Source of the DNA: Streptosporangium pseudovulgare
GTDB taxonomy: Bacteria > Actinomycetota > Actinomycetes > Streptosporangiales > Streptosporangiaceae
Direction: 5' to 3'
Assembly: GCF_014648055.1 (NCBI RefSeq)
Contig: NZ_BMQJ01000016.1
Span: forward strand, 1-64,000
Length of the DNA stretch: 64,000 bases
Shown: positions 1-8,820 of the stretch, piece by piece
How the letters are laid out: every line of letters begins with the position of its first letter
Numbering within the stretch: position 1 is the stretch's first letter
Notes under the pieces: model-generated
Databases searched by the model: none
What the model saw: the letters and a program-made list of their open reading frames with translations, nothing else
Told to the model about the DNA's origin: nothing
Position numbers and translations under genes: made by a program

Positions 1-282
1 CAGCCCGAGCCTGCCCTCGGCCACCAGCTGCAGCACCACGGTGGCGGTGAAGGTCTTGGTGTTGCTGCCGATCCGGACGTGCCCGTCGGCCGGCGGCGCT
101 TCGGCGCCGCCCAGCTCGCTCGCCCCGGCGGCGCCGACCCACTCGCCCCGCTCGTCGCGCACCCGCAGCGACACCCCGACGAGACCGGAATCGACCATCT
201 CCTGGAGGATCTTCTGCAACTCCGGGCGGCCCTGCCCGGTCCGCGGGGTGTTCTTGTCCTGGTCGGTAAGGGTGATGGACAT
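1..282 (-). CDS. Serine hydrolase, beta-lactamase/DD-peptidase family (N-terminal part)
   Basis: Ninety-four codons are open from an ATG at 282 to the left edge, so the C-terminal part is outside the window. The motif GSNTKTFTA places a S-x-x-K active site at residues 73-76, with the usual hydrophobic helix after it (TVVLQLVAEGRLGL). This is the nucleophile/base pair of class C beta-lactamase-like and D-alanyl-D-alanine carboxypeptidase enzymes. No signal peptide is seen before the catalytic domain, so export is uncertain and an intracellular esterase-like role is equally possible. The start is supported by AAGGAG at 292-297, nine bases upstream. A 75-bp repeat shared with the P450 gene lies about 155 bp upstream. 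The Y-x-N and K-T-G motifs needed to refine the family are off the edge. Confidence 0.8.
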   Translation of the reverse strand, partial: MSITLTDQDKNTPRTGQGRPELQKILQEMVDSGLVGVSLRVRDERGEWVGAAGASELGGAEAPPADGHVRIGSNTKTFTATVVLQLVAEGRLGL

Positions 283-436
283 GATGGTGTGCTCCTTAAG
301 TGTGTTACGAGAAGTCGATTGAACGGGCGAATGGTGAAATGCGGTCCTGTTGGTGCCCGGGTATCCGGACGGCTCAGACCGGGTCGCCCGAGGAGATCGC
401 ACCCAGCCTTGGAGCCGCCATCGCTGAACAGTTCAT

Positions 437-511
437 GGCATCCACCATCGCCGACCGCTCTGATATCGGGCCGTTGCCGTCCTGACGCCGCCGCTGACAC
501 GACACCGCATG
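437..511 (-). repeat. 75-bp dispersed repeat, copy A (TGTCAG boxes)
   Basis: Read on the minus strand this stretch aligns without gaps to 16069-16143 on the plus strand, about 66 of 75 positions identical by eye. Both copies contain three boxes of the form TGTCAG (here TGTCAG, CGTCAG, TATCAG) with starts 12 and 22 bases apart, then a conserved GGCGATGGTGGATGCC. The copy lies upstream of the serine hydrolase gene in the same orientation as copy B lies upstream of the P450 gene, so it is probably a shared promoter/operator element. The remainder of 283-540 holds only the ribosome binding site of that gene. Confidence 0.65.
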
Positions 512-540
512 GGCGATGTCGGCGGCCACGCTCCTTTCCG

Positions 541-1590
541 TCAGGTGCCGGACGTCTTTGTCGCCTCTGCGCCCCTGGACTGGTTCTCGGTGATGTAGGG
601 GCGTAGTTCGCGTTCGTAGGCAGGGAATGCGACGGTGTGGTCGCCCGCCGTCTCCACCAGGCGGGTCGCCAGCAGGTGGGCGCCGATCAGGGCCTGGGAG
701 GCGCCCATGCCCGCCGCCGGCGCCACGCAGTATCCGGCGTCGCCGACGAGGACGACGCGGCCGTGTGACCAACGGTCCATGACGATCTGGCAGGCGGAGG
801 AGAAGGAGAAGTCGGGAGCCAGCCGCATATCCTCCAGCAGCCGTGGCACCTCCCACCCCTCGCCGGCGAAGCGCTCGTGGACCAGGCGTTCCTTCGAGTC
901 GCGGTCGAGCCTGTCGATGCCGGGCGAATCGGTGGCGAACGACAGGCTCACGGTCATCCTGCCGGGGTCGCTGGAGCTGAACACGTGGACAGCCCTGCCT
1001 GGCGCGCCGTACAGCAGGCCCTCGTGGTCGAGGCCCAGCCGGTTGGCCGTGGTGAAGCCGACACCCGACATGCCCAGGTGTCGTACGAAGTCGCGGTGGG
1101 GACCGAAGACGTGGCGGCGAACGTTGGAGTAGACGCCGTCGGCGCCGACCACCAGGTCGAACCTGCGCCCGGCCGCCCTTTCGAACTCGACGCTGACGCT
1201 GTCCTCGTCCTGGTCGATCGCGGTGATCGAGTCGTTGAAGACGTAGGAGACGTCGTCGGCGGTGATGCTGTGCAGGATGCGCGTCACATCGGGCTTGAGC
1301 ACCTCCAGGTCGCCGGCGGACGTCTCCGCAGGCACCTCACCGATCCACTTCCCGTCACCGTCGACCAGCGTGATCGCGCCCATTCCCGTGGCGTGATCGC
1401 GCATCTGCGACAGCAGACCCATGCCGTCGAGGACGCCGATCGCCTGGCCGCGGAAGTGGACCGCGTACCCGGTGCCGCGCAACGCGGCGGCGCGCTCCAC
1501 CACGGTCACCGCGTAGCCCTGCCCATGCAGCCGGTACGCCAGCGACATGCCCGCGACACCCGCACCTGAGATCAGTACGTCTCCGCTCAT
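541..1590 (-). CDS. FAD-dependent monooxygenase (PHBH/TetX-like)
   Basis: The 349-aa product looks like a single-component flavoprotein hydroxylase that uses FAD and NAD(P)H to oxidise an aromatic or polyketide-type substrate in the cytoplasm. The N-terminal Rossmann motif GAGVAG is at residues 9-14, the DG motif GADGVYSNVR lies near residue 160, and the second FAD motif GRVVLVGDAGYC is near residue 285, all in the order expected for the group A family. I chose ATG 1590, immediately before the FAD fold, although an upstream in-frame extension exists that overlaps the divergent regulator. Only 70 bp separate its start from that of the AfsR-like regulator at 1661, so the regulator may control it. 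The substrate cannot be inferred. Confidence 0.85.
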   Translation of the reverse strand: MSGDVLISGAGVAGMSLAYRLHGQGYAVTVVERAAALRGTGYAVHFRGQAIGVLDGMGLLSQMRDHATGMGAITLVDGDGKWIGEVPAETSAGDLEVLKPDVTRILHSITADDVSYVFNDSITAIDQDEDSVSVEFERAAGRRFDLVVGADGVYSNVRRHVFGPHRDFVRHLGMSGVGFTTANRLGLDHEGLLYGAPGRAVHVFSSSDPGRMTVSLSFATDSPGIDRLDRDSKERLVHERFAGEGWEVPRLLEDMRLAPDFSFSSACQIVMDRWSHGRVVLVGDAGYCVAPAAGMGASQALIGAHLLATRLVETAGDHTVAFPAYERELRPYITENQSRGAEATKTSGT

Positions 1591-1660
1591 GTGCACTCCT
1601 GTCCTGTACGTCCCGAGGCCTGGAGAAATACTGAGCGAGGGCGTTGATACATTCGCCCAT

Positions 1661-4447
1661 ATGATCTCTATGCGCTTCTCGCTCCTGGGCACAGTGGAGG
1701 TGAGCGCCGGCGGGCAAGCGCTGGGCGGAGCGCCACGGCATCGCGCGATGCTCGCCTACCTTCTGCTGAACGCGGGAAGCACGGTGAGCACGGACCGGCT
1801 GATCGAGGCGATGTGGGGGCCGACCCCACCAGAGACGGCCAAGGCACAGGTCCAGGCGTCGGTGATGGCGATACGCCGGATGCTGCGCGCGGCGCAGGCC
1901 GAGAACATCGTGCAGACGCGTCCCGCCGGCTATGCCGCGGTGACCGAGCCGGGCCAGGTGGACGTCCATGAGTTCAGGCGGCTGGCCGCGGGCGACCGCG
2001 ACGAGATCCGCCAGGCGCTCGCGCTCTGGCGAGGGCAGGCGCTGGCCGACGTGCAGGCCGACTTCGTGCCCGCAACGAGGGCCCTGCTGGAGGAGCAGCG
2101 GCTGACGGCTTTGGAACGGCTGGCGGAGCTGGAACTGGAGGCCGGGCGGTATGCCGTGCTGCTTGATGAGCTCGCCGCGGAAGTGGCCGACCACCCGCTG
2201 AGGGAGCGCCTACGCGGGCAATACGTGCTGGCGCTGCACCGATCGGGACGGCAGGCGGAGGCGCTGGCGGCCGCACGCGACTACCGCACGACGCTGGCCG
2301 AGCAGCAGGGCCTGGACCCCGGCCGGGAGTTCGCAGCCGTCGAAGAGGCGGTGCTGAGAGACGACCGGCCCTCGGTGGTGAGCTTCCTGCCGTACGACGT
2401 GCCCGACTTCGCCGGGCGGGAAGCCGAGCTCGAGCGACTCGCCATGCTGCCCGACGGGGTGAGCGTGGTCGCGATCGACGGCATGGGGGGCATCGGCAAG
2501 ACCACGCTGGCCGTACACGCGGGACACCTGCTCGCCGGGCGCTTCCCCGACGGCGCGCTCTTCGTCGACCTGCAGGCCCACACCGCGGGCCGTGACCCCG
2601 TCGATCCCGGCGACGCGCTGGAGATCCTGCTGCGCCAGGTCGGCGTGCCCGCGGAGCGCATCCCACCGGGGACCTCCGAACGTGCCGCGCTGTGGCGCGC
2701 CGAGCTGTCGGGCCTGCGCGCCCTGGTCGTCGTCGACAACGCCGCTGACACCCAGCACGTCAGGCCGCTGCTGCCCGGCGGTTCGGGCAGCATGGTCCTG
2801 ATCACCAGCCGACGTCGGCTGACCGACCTGGACGGCGCCTACGCCATGTCCGTTGACGTTCTCTCAGAACGCGACGCGGTCGAGCTGTTCACCGGAGTCG
2901 TCGGGCCGCGCGCGCAGGCGGAGCCCGCCGCCGTCGTCGAGGTCCTGCGCCTGTGCGGGTTCCTGCCGCTGGCCGTGCGAATCGCCGCCGCGCGGCTGCG
3001 CCACCGTCCCCGATGGACGGTGGACTACCTCGCCGCACGGCTGCGCGACCAGAGCCGCCGCCTGGCCGAACTGGCCACCGCGGAACGGGGCGTCGCGGCC
3101 GCCTTCGCACTGTCGTACGAGCATCTGAGCCCCGACCATCGCCGCATGTTCCGCCTGCTCGGCCTCCACCCCGGCCAGGACATCGACGCCTACGCGGCCG
3201 CCGCGCTCGCCGACCTGACCGTCACACGTGCCGAGTCGCTCCTGGAGGACCTGCTGGATGCCCACATGCTCATCCAGCAGGAACCAGGCCGCTACACCTT
3301 CCACGACCTCCAACGCGACCACGCCAGGTCAGCGGCCGGGCTGCAGGAGCAGGACGACTCCAGAAACGCCGCCCTGACCAGGCTCTTCACCTTCTACACC
3401 CACGTCACGGGCATGGCCGCACTCAAGCGCTCGGACACGGCGCTCCCGATGCCGCACGAGCCCGCGCCAGGCCTGGAGATCCCGCCCCTGTCCGACCGCG
3501 CCGACGCCGCGGCCTGGCTGGACGCGGAGCTGCCCGTTCTCCTGGCCGTCGGTGCGTACGCGGCGGAACACGGCTGGCCCGGGCACGTCTTCTTCCTGTC
3601 CACGACCCTGTTCCCCTTCCTGGAGGAACGCGGCCGTCGCGGCGCCGCACTCACACTCCATCTCCAAGCCCTTCCAGCGGTGCGGCGGGCAGGCGACCTG
3701 CGGAGCGAGGGCCGCACCCTCGCCGACCTGGCCAGAACCCACCACGCCATGGGAAACGTCGCCCAGGCCGTCCGGTACGCCCGCGAGGCGATCACCACCT
3801 GCCGGGCGGCCGGCGACCCGGAGGGCGAAGCGGTGGGACATCACTACCTGGGCCACTCGCTCGAACGCCAAGGCGACCTTCATGACGCCCAGGACCACTA
3901 TCAACAGGCACTGGAACGCTTCCAAGCAGCGGACAACCGCGTCGGCAGAGGGGTCCTCCTGACAGACCTGGGCAGGAACTACGGGGAACTCGGCAAGCCC
4001 GACCTGGCCCGCGACTACCTGGAGCAGGCCCAACGGATCAACCATGAGATCGGCAGCCCGACAGGCCTCTGGAACACCCAACTCGCCCTCGGAAACCTCC
4101 ACAGCGACCAAGGCGAGCACGACGCCGCTCGCCGCGCCTTCCTGCACGCCTACGCGATCAGTCGCGACCTCGGCCCGCACCTGCAGGCCGAGACCCTCAA
4201 CGCCCTGGGCGCCGCCGCACACGCCATGGGCGACCACAACCAGGCCCTCATCGATCACGACGCCGCACTCGCCATGGCCACGGAGTTCGACGACCCCCAC
4301 GAAGCCGCCCATGGCCACCTCGGCCTGGCCAGGGCCCGTCACGCACTCGGCCACACCGCCTTGGTCCGCACACACGCCCAGGCGGCGCTCCTCCTGCTCG
4401 AAGAACTCGGCCACCCCGCCGCTGACGCCGCCAGAGCCCTCCTCTGA
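1661..4447 (+). CDS. AfsR/SARP-family regulator with NB-ARC ATPase and TPR repeats
   Basis: The 928-aa product has the AfsR architecture: an OmpR-like winged helix (about 1-95), a bacterial transcriptional activator domain (about 95-240), an NB-ARC STAND ATPase with P-loop GMGGIGKTT near residues 274-282 and the downstream VVVDNAAD Walker B region, then a C-terminal half of TPR-like helical repeats. Such proteins bind direct repeats in promoters and use ATP hydrolysis to switch activity, often in antibiotic regulation. Start at ATG 1661 (or 1670) fits the conserved MRFSLLGTVEV beginning; an earlier in-frame ATG would overlap the divergent monooxygenase. The divergent arrangement suggests that the monooxygenase is a target, which is inference. 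Confidence 0.9.
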   Translation: MISMRFSLLGTVEVSAGGQALGGAPRHRAMLAYLLLNAGSTVSTDRLIEAMWGPTPPETAKAQVQASVMAIRRMLRAAQAENIVQTRPAGYAAVTEPGQVDVHEFRRLAAGDRDEIRQALALWRGQALADVQADFVPATRALLEEQRLTALERLAELELEAGRYAVLLDELAAEVADHPLRERLRGQYVLALHRSGRQAEALAAARDYRTTLAEQQGLDPGREFAAVEEAVLRDDRPSVVSFLPYDVPDFAGREAELERLAMLPDGVSVVAIDGMGGIGKTTLAVHAGHLLAGRFPDGALFVDLQAHTAGRDPVDPGDALEILLRQVGVPAERIPPGTSERAALWRAELSGLRALVVVDNAADTQHVRPLLPGGSGSMVLITSRRRLTDLDGAYAMSVDVLSERDAVELFTGVVGPRAQAEPAAVVEVLRLCGFLPLAVRIAAARLRHRPRWTVDYLAARLRDQSRRLAELATAERGVAAAFALSYEHLSPDHRRMFRLLGLHPGQDIDAYAAAALADLTVTRAESLLEDLLDAHMLIQQEPGRYTFHDLQRDHARSAAGLQEQDDSRNAALTRLFTFYTHVTGMAALKRSDTALPMPHEPAPGLEIPPLSDRADAAAWLDAELPVLLAVGAYAAEHGWPGHVFFLSTTLFPFLEERGRRGAALTLHLQALPAVRRAGDLRSEGRTLADLARTHHAMGNVAQAVRYAREAITTCRAAGDPEGEAVGHHYLGHSLERQGDLHDAQDHYQQALERFQAADNRVGRGVLLTDLGRNYGELGKPDLARDYLEQAQRINHEIGSPTGLWNTQLALGNLHSDQGEHDAARRAFLHAYAISRDLGPHLQAETLNALGAAAHAMGDHNQALIDHDAALAMATEFDDPHEAAHGHLGLARARHALGHTALVRTHAQAALLLLEELGHPAADAARALL

Positions 4448-4863
4448 CGATTGTTCATAAGACATGTTCGCCGGAACCGCGCTGTATTGCGTCGATACGG
4501 GTCATATCGGCCATCGGCACATCGCCTGAGCGGCGCCGATACTCCTGGCAAGGACCCGCCCGGACGTGATGACGGACCACTATCACGTACATGAGCGATC
4601 ATGACAGCGGGCTGAGTAGGCGATCCGTCCGGCCGGGGGAGCCCGCGCACCACGTCCGCGGACGCGGCCGACCACGATCGTTCTCACCGGGGACCGCTGT
4701 GCCGATGCTCCCGGGGGCCGGGTTCCGCACGTGCGGCCGGGCGGATGATCCCAGACACGCGGCCGGCGGACGATCCTCGCGACACGCCCATGCCCGAATT
4801 ACTGTTTTTTTATTTCTGGAAATTGGAAAAGGCTACGCTCGTCCGGTGGTCAAGGAGGCAGGC
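4448..4863 (+). promoter_or_regulatory. Intergenic region with AT-rich promoter
   Basis: This 416-bp stretch has no convincing gene; an open frame entering from 4591 lacks coding character until the GTG at 4864. Around 4800-4840 it turns AT-rich (a run of seven T, then TTTCTGGAAATTGG) and ends in TACGCT at 4834-4839, which looks like a -10 hexamer for the following coiled-coil gene. No terminator with a T-tract is visible for the preceding regulator. Confidence 0.35.
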
Positions 4864-6000
4864 GTGGTGACGGCATGCAAGCACTGCGGTGCGCCGATCG
4901 AGCAGCGCCCCGGGCGGGGACGTCCCCGGGTCTACTGCCCGCAGGGCGGCTGCCAGGCGATGGCCAAACGGGAGCGGGAGCTGAAGCGGGCCGCGCCGGG
5001 CCTGGAGGGCGCGCTGGCGCGGGCCGAGGAGTTCTACGACCGCATGGAGAAGGGCATGGCCGCGGCGATCGCCCCGCTGGCCAAGGCCCTGTCCGACGAG
5101 CTGAGCCCGGCCGGGGTGGAGGCCAGGCTCAGCGCCGTGCAGGCCGAGGCGCACGCCCGGGTGGCGCTCGCCCACGCCGAGCGCGAGCAGGCGCTGGAGC
5201 AGGTACGGCTCGCCCGCGAGGCCACCGGCCACGCCCGGCGCGAGCGCGACGCCATGGTGCGGCAGGTGGAGGAGGCCAACGCCGAGCGGGACATCGCACT
5301 GGCCGACGCCGAGACCGCCAGGGAGCAGGCCCTGGCCGCGCTGCACGAGGCCGCCGCCACCGAGCGCCTGGCCAAGAATGCCGAGCAGCAGGCCCGGCGG
5401 CGGGCCGAGCGGGCCGAGGCCGCCATGGACTCGGGCGTGCGGGAGATGTCGGAGCGGGTGGAGGCGGCCGAGACCGCGGCCCGGCAGGCGCAGGCGCGGG
5501 CCGCGCACGAGCGGGAACTGGCCGAGCGGGCGCACGCCGAGCGCGACCTGGCCCGGCGGGCGGCGGCGGAGGCCGAGGAGACGCGGGCCGCCGCCGAACG
5601 GGCCGTCGCCGCCGCCGAGGCCCGCGCCCGGGTGCTGGAGGCCGAGCGGGACCGGGCGTTGGCCCGCGCCGACGAGGAGGCGCGGGCGCGGGCCAAGGCC
5701 CAGGCCGAGGCGTCCGAGGCCAGGATCCGGACGACCCGGGCGGAGCGGCGGGCGGCCGACGCCGAGAAGCGGGCGGCGCGCCGGGTGGCCGAGGCCGCCG
5801 ACCGGGCCGCGGCCGAGGCAGCCCAGGCCCGCGCGGAGCGGGACGAGGCACGCACCCGGCTGACCCTGGAGCAGATGAGGAGCGCGGACCTGCGCGAGCG
5901 GATCGAGGCGCTGCAGGCCGAGGCCGCGGCGCTGCGGGAGCGGGCGGTGACCGCCGAACTGCGCGCCGCCGCCGGGGAGCGTTCGCCCGATCCGCGATGA
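4864..6000 (+). CDS. Zinc-ribbon plus alanine-rich coiled-coil protein
   Basis: The 378-aa product begins with a short putative zinc-binding module, CKHCG ... GRGRPRVYC ... C within the first 25-30 residues, followed by about 330 residues of almost uninterrupted Ala/Glu/Arg-rich heptad-type sequence predicted to form a long coiled coil. There are no membrane segments. The start is GTG 4864 or 4867, placed by AAGGAGG at 4852-4858; the longer open frame upstream is not coding-like. The architecture recalls KfrA-like and other DNA-associated coiled-coil proteins of actinomycete chromosomes and plasmids, but I cannot assign a named family. Low sequence complexity means BLAST-type hits here would be unreliable. 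Confidence 0.7.
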   Translation: MVTACKHCGAPIEQRPGRGRPRVYCPQGGCQAMAKRERELKRAAPGLEGALARAEEFYDRMEKGMAAAIAPLAKALSDELSPAGVEARLSAVQAEAHARVALAHAEREQALEQVRLAREATGHARRERDAMVRQVEEANAERDIALADAETAREQALAALHEAAATERLAKNAEQQARRRAERAEAAMDSGVREMSERVEAAETAARQAQARAAHERELAERAHAERDLARRAAAEAEETRAAAERAVAAAEARARVLEAERDRALARADEEARARAKAQAEASEARIRTTRAERRAADAEKRAARRVAEAADRAAAEAAQARAERDEARTRLTLEQMRSADLRERIEALQAEAAALRERAVTAELRAAAGERSPDPR

Positions 6001-6024
6001 CGGCCCGATGGGCCTTCGGAAAAG

Positions 6025-6073
6025 GCTGAGCGCAGAAACCGGCGGTAAAAGCTGAGCGCAGAAACCGGCGGTA
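6025..6073. repeat. 26-bp tandem duplication
   Basis: A unit beginning GCTGAGCGCAGAAACCGGCG is present twice in tandem (6025-6050 and 6051-6073, the second copy ending three bases short). It lies just after the coiled-coil gene stop and may be a recent slippage or part of a transcription-termination region. No function is assigned. Confidence 0.7.
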
Positions 6074-6490
6074 GCGGCGCGCGACCGGTTCCTCGGGGCC
6101 GCCGTCGCCGACAGTTTTGGCCGGATTGGCTAATACCGGCACAACACGCCTTCCGCCGCTTTTGATCATAACGGCGGGCAGGGGCACCTTCGGTTAGGTT
6201 CGTCTCACCGAGGCGTTGCCCGGGAAAGGGCACCGTCATGGCGGCGGGAAAACACACCGGTCTCCGGCGCATTGGGCTCACCATCAAGCAGGTGGAGCGG
6301 AATGCCTCGGAGCGCGGTCGTCCTCACTCGCCGAGGAGCCGGATACTCAGCCACAAGAGGTACCGATGCACATGCGTTTCCCACGGGGATACAGGCCGAT
6401 GCGCCTGCCTCTGGCCCAAGAACATCATGTGAGCGTCACGCTCGAAGGCCGCACCGGTCTGTGCTCCCGACTTCCGAAGAGCAGCGACGT
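6074..6490 (+). promoter_or_regulatory. Upstream region of asnB with iron-box-like sequence and short ORF
   Basis: TTAGGTTCGTCTCACCGAG at 6194-6212 matches the 19-bp IdeR/DmdR iron-box consensus at about 14 positions. Beyond it, an ORF of 64 codons (6238-6432) has a good GGAAAGG ribosome binding site at 6223-6229, eight bases before its ATG, and ends in a cluster of four cysteines (CTC ... CAC) in its last 22 residues. A second short frame from 6366 to 6503 overlaps the start of asnB. Their coding status is uncertain: composition is only moderately coding-like and I recognise no family. Confidence 0.3.
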
Positions 6491-8425
6491 ATGTGCGGGA
6501 TAGCCGGGATGGCGTCGCGTTCTGTCCCCGACCTGGAGCTCGTCCGCCGCATGTGCGAGGTGATCACGCACCGGGGCCCCGATGGCGATGGCTTTCACAG
6601 CGACGAACACGCGGCGCTCGGCATGCGCCGGCTGGCGATCATCGACCTGACCACGGGCGACCAGCCTGTCTACAACGAAGACACCCGGATCGTGGCCATC
6701 TTCAACGGTGAGATCTACAACTTCGCCGAACTGCGGCGGGACTTGATCCGCCGAGGACACCGGATGCGCGCCGCAGGGGACTCCGAATGTCTCGTCCACC
6801 TGTACGAGGAGTACGGCGCCGACATGGTCCAGCGGCTCCGTGGGATGTTCGCCTTCGCCCTCTGGGACCGTGACAGGCAGCGGCTGATCCTGGCTCGGGA
6901 TCGAGTGGGAAAGAAACCGCTCTACTGGCGGGCCGATCACACTTCTATCTGGTTCGCCTCGGAGCTGAAATCCCTGGAGCAGGACCCCCGGATGTCCCGG
7001 GAGACAGACCCTGTCGCCCTGCATCACTACCTGAGCTACCAGTATGTTCCGGCTCCGTGGTCGATCTACCAGGGTGTGTACAAGCTCCTTCCCGGACACG
7101 TGCTCATCTGGGAGCGGGGCCAGATCACCGTGCGCCGTTACTGGGAGCTGGACCGCACCCCACGGCCGGTGTCCGACGAACAGCAGCAGGAGGAGCGGCT
7201 GCGCGAGCTGCTGCTGGAAGCGACCCGGATCCGCATGGTGAGCGAGCGGCCCATTGGAGCGTTCCTGTCAGGTGGAATCGACTCTTCCGCGGTTGTGGCG
7301 GCCATGGCCATGCAGAGTCCCGGACAGGTGAAGACGTTCTGCATCGGCTTCGAAGACAGCCGCTACGACGAGCGTCGCAAAGCGCGCCTGGTCGCCGACC
7401 GGTATGGCACCGACCACCATGAAATGGTCGTGACGACCAGCCTGCTCGATGTTCTGCCGCGGCTGGCGTGGCACTTCGACGAGCCGTTCGCCGACTCCTC
7501 GGCGATTCCCAGCTTCTACGCGGCGCAACTGAGCCGACGGCATGTCACCGTCACACTCAGCGGTGACGGCGGGGACGAGTGTTTCGGTGGCTACCAGCGC
7601 TACGCCCTGATGAACCAGGCCGGAAGGATCCCGGCCGTTCCCCGCCCTCTGGCGGCTGCCTCCTCCCGCATCGGCACCGTCTTCGCCGAACGAAGTGCCG
7701 CCAGATCACCGTTGCGGCAGCTTGGCCGGCTGATGCGATTCGCCGCCGAGCCTCCGCCGCGGCGTTATCCCAGCCTGATGTCCTGCTTCACGCAGGAGCA
7801 GAAGCTCGGGATCTACAGCGAGGCGCTCGGCCACCGACTGGCGGAGGTGGACAGCCACAGTCTGCTGAAGACCGTCTTCGAGAATTCGTCGGCCGACACC
7901 GACCTCGGCCGCGTTCTGGATGTCGACACTCTCACCTACCTGCCGAACGACCTGCTGGTGAAGGTCGACATCACCAGCATGGCCAACTCGCTGGAAATCC
8001 GCTCCCCGTTCTTGGACCACCATCTGATGGAGTGGGCGGCCACCCTCCCCTCCGCGCTGAAGGTCCGTAACCGCAAGACCAAACTGCTCCTGAAACGGGC
8101 GGTCGCCCCCTGGCTGCCCGAGGAGCTGCTGCGCTGTCCGAAACAGGGCTTCGGCGTACCGCTCGCCGCCTGGCTCCGCGGCGAGTTGCGAGAGCTGATC
8201 TGCGACGTCCTGACCGACGATACTGCTCGCGGCAGGAATCTGTTCAGGCCATCGGCGGTCCGTGGCCTACTTCAGCGGCACATCGACGGCGCGGATCACG
8301 GTGACCAGCTGTGGACACTGCTGCAGCTGGAGCTCTGGCACCGGGCTCATGCGGCCGGAAGCGACCCCGTCGTGACGAAGGCCGAGTGCCCGGCGCCCCA
8401 GCCGGTCGGCCCCGAGGAGGTGTAG
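6491..8425 (+). CDS. asnB: Asparagine synthase (glutamine-hydrolysing)
   Basis: The 644-aa protein has Cys2 directly after the initiator Met (MCGIAGM), the N-terminal nucleophile of class II glutamine amidotransferases, followed by RGPDGDG and NGEIYNFAELR of the glutaminase domain. The synthetase domain carries the PP-loop SGGIDSS at residues 260-266 and SGDGGDECFGGY further on. It should make asparagine, or amidate another carboxylate, from aspartate, glutamine and ATP. Start ATG 6491 is fixed by the obligatory N-terminal Cys, even though only a weak GAAGAG precedes it. Length is near that of actinomycete AsnB proteins. Family members in biosynthetic clusters can act on non-aspartate substrates; nothing nearby shows that here. 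Confidence 0.92.
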   Translation: MCGIAGMASRSVPDLELVRRMCEVITHRGPDGDGFHSDEHAALGMRRLAIIDLTTGDQPVYNEDTRIVAIFNGEIYNFAELRRDLIRRGHRMRAAGDSECLVHLYEEYGADMVQRLRGMFAFALWDRDRQRLILARDRVGKKPLYWRADHTSIWFASELKSLEQDPRMSRETDPVALHHYLSYQYVPAPWSIYQGVYKLLPGHVLIWERGQITVRRYWELDRTPRPVSDEQQQEERLRELLLEATRIRMVSERPIGAFLSGGIDSSAVVAAMAMQSPGQVKTFCIGFEDSRYDERRKARLVADRYGTDHHEMVVTTSLLDVLPRLAWHFDEPFADSSAIPSFYAAQLSRRHVTVTLSGDGGDECFGGYQRYALMNQAGRIPAVPRPLAAASSRIGTVFAERSAARSPLRQLGRLMRFAAEPPPRRYPSLMSCFTQEQKLGIYSEALGHRLAEVDSHSLLKTVFENSSADTDLGRVLDVDTLTYLPNDLLVKVDITSMANSLEIRSPFLDHHLMEWAATLPSALKVRNRKTKLLLKRAVAPWLPEELLRCPKQGFGVPLAAWLRGELRELICDVLTDDTARGRNLFRPSAVRGLLQRHIDGADHGDQLWTLLQLELWHRAHAAGSDPVVTKAECPAPQPVGPEEV

Positions 8426-8590
8426 ATCGCGCGGTTGGCGAGTGACTCGTTGAACTTGACGGCCTTCTCCGCGGATCCATGCCCCCTTGAGTTCGTGGGC
8501 GAGCGCGATGGCCTCGGGGGTGGGCTCGTCGCCGATGAACTGCGCTCCGACGGGGCTGTCCAACCTGCCGAACGCCAGGGACTTCGCGTC
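8426..8590 (-). pseudogene. Remnant of an enzyme C-terminus (possibly carboxylesterase)
   Basis: On the minus strand one frame reads SLAFGRLDSPVGAQFIGDEP then a helical AIALAHELKGAW, and after a frame change near 8475 a second frame reads AEKAVKFNESLANRAIY up to the asnB stop. Both have coding-like codon use but no start, no complete domain and no shared frame. The first part resembles the C-terminal region of carboxylesterases; I am not sure of that. It is best seen as the decayed 3' end of one or two genes, facing the TetR remnant at 8590-8790. Confidence 0.45.
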
Positions 8591-8790
8591 CGGGCGGACC
8601 TCGCTGCGCGTCGAGCAGGGCCTCAAGAAGCTCGGTGACCGTCCGCACCCCCGTGACGTGCTGCGGCTGACGCTCGCGGAAATGCTCCCCCTGCATGCCG
8701 ACGCCCACGCGACCAGCCGGATGAGCGGCGCCTACGTCCTGGAGGCGCTGCACGACGAGGCCGGCCGGCTACGGCCGCTGCCGGCCGTCG
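8590..8790 (+). pseudogene. TetR-family regulator fragment (C-terminal domain only)
   Basis: One plus-strand frame reads LRVEQGLKKLGDRPHPRDVL, then a segment with LAEMLPLHADAHATSRMSGA and AYVLEALHDE. This is the ligand-binding helical region found in many actinomycete TetR/AcrR repressors. The helix-turn-helix N-terminus is missing upstream (the frame runs into unrelated sequence) and the frame continues out of register into the next gene, so this is a remnant. Position between an enzyme remnant and a large regulator suggests a repressor/enzyme pair lost by deletion. Confidence 0.6.
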
Positions 8791-8820
8791 CCACGGTTCG
8801 GCCCGATCACCGGTGTGCGG

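Noticed and set aside
4591..4863. N-terminal extension of the coiled-coil protein
   Set aside because: The extension has no coding bias, and AAGGAGG plus the zinc-binding module place the start at 4864/4867.
6238..6432. Lasso or lanthipeptide precursor ahead of asnB (as lasso cyclase)
   Set aside because: The asnB product has a complete glutaminase domain with Cys2, there is no lasso leader/core signature, and no leader peptidase or RRE gene is nearby.
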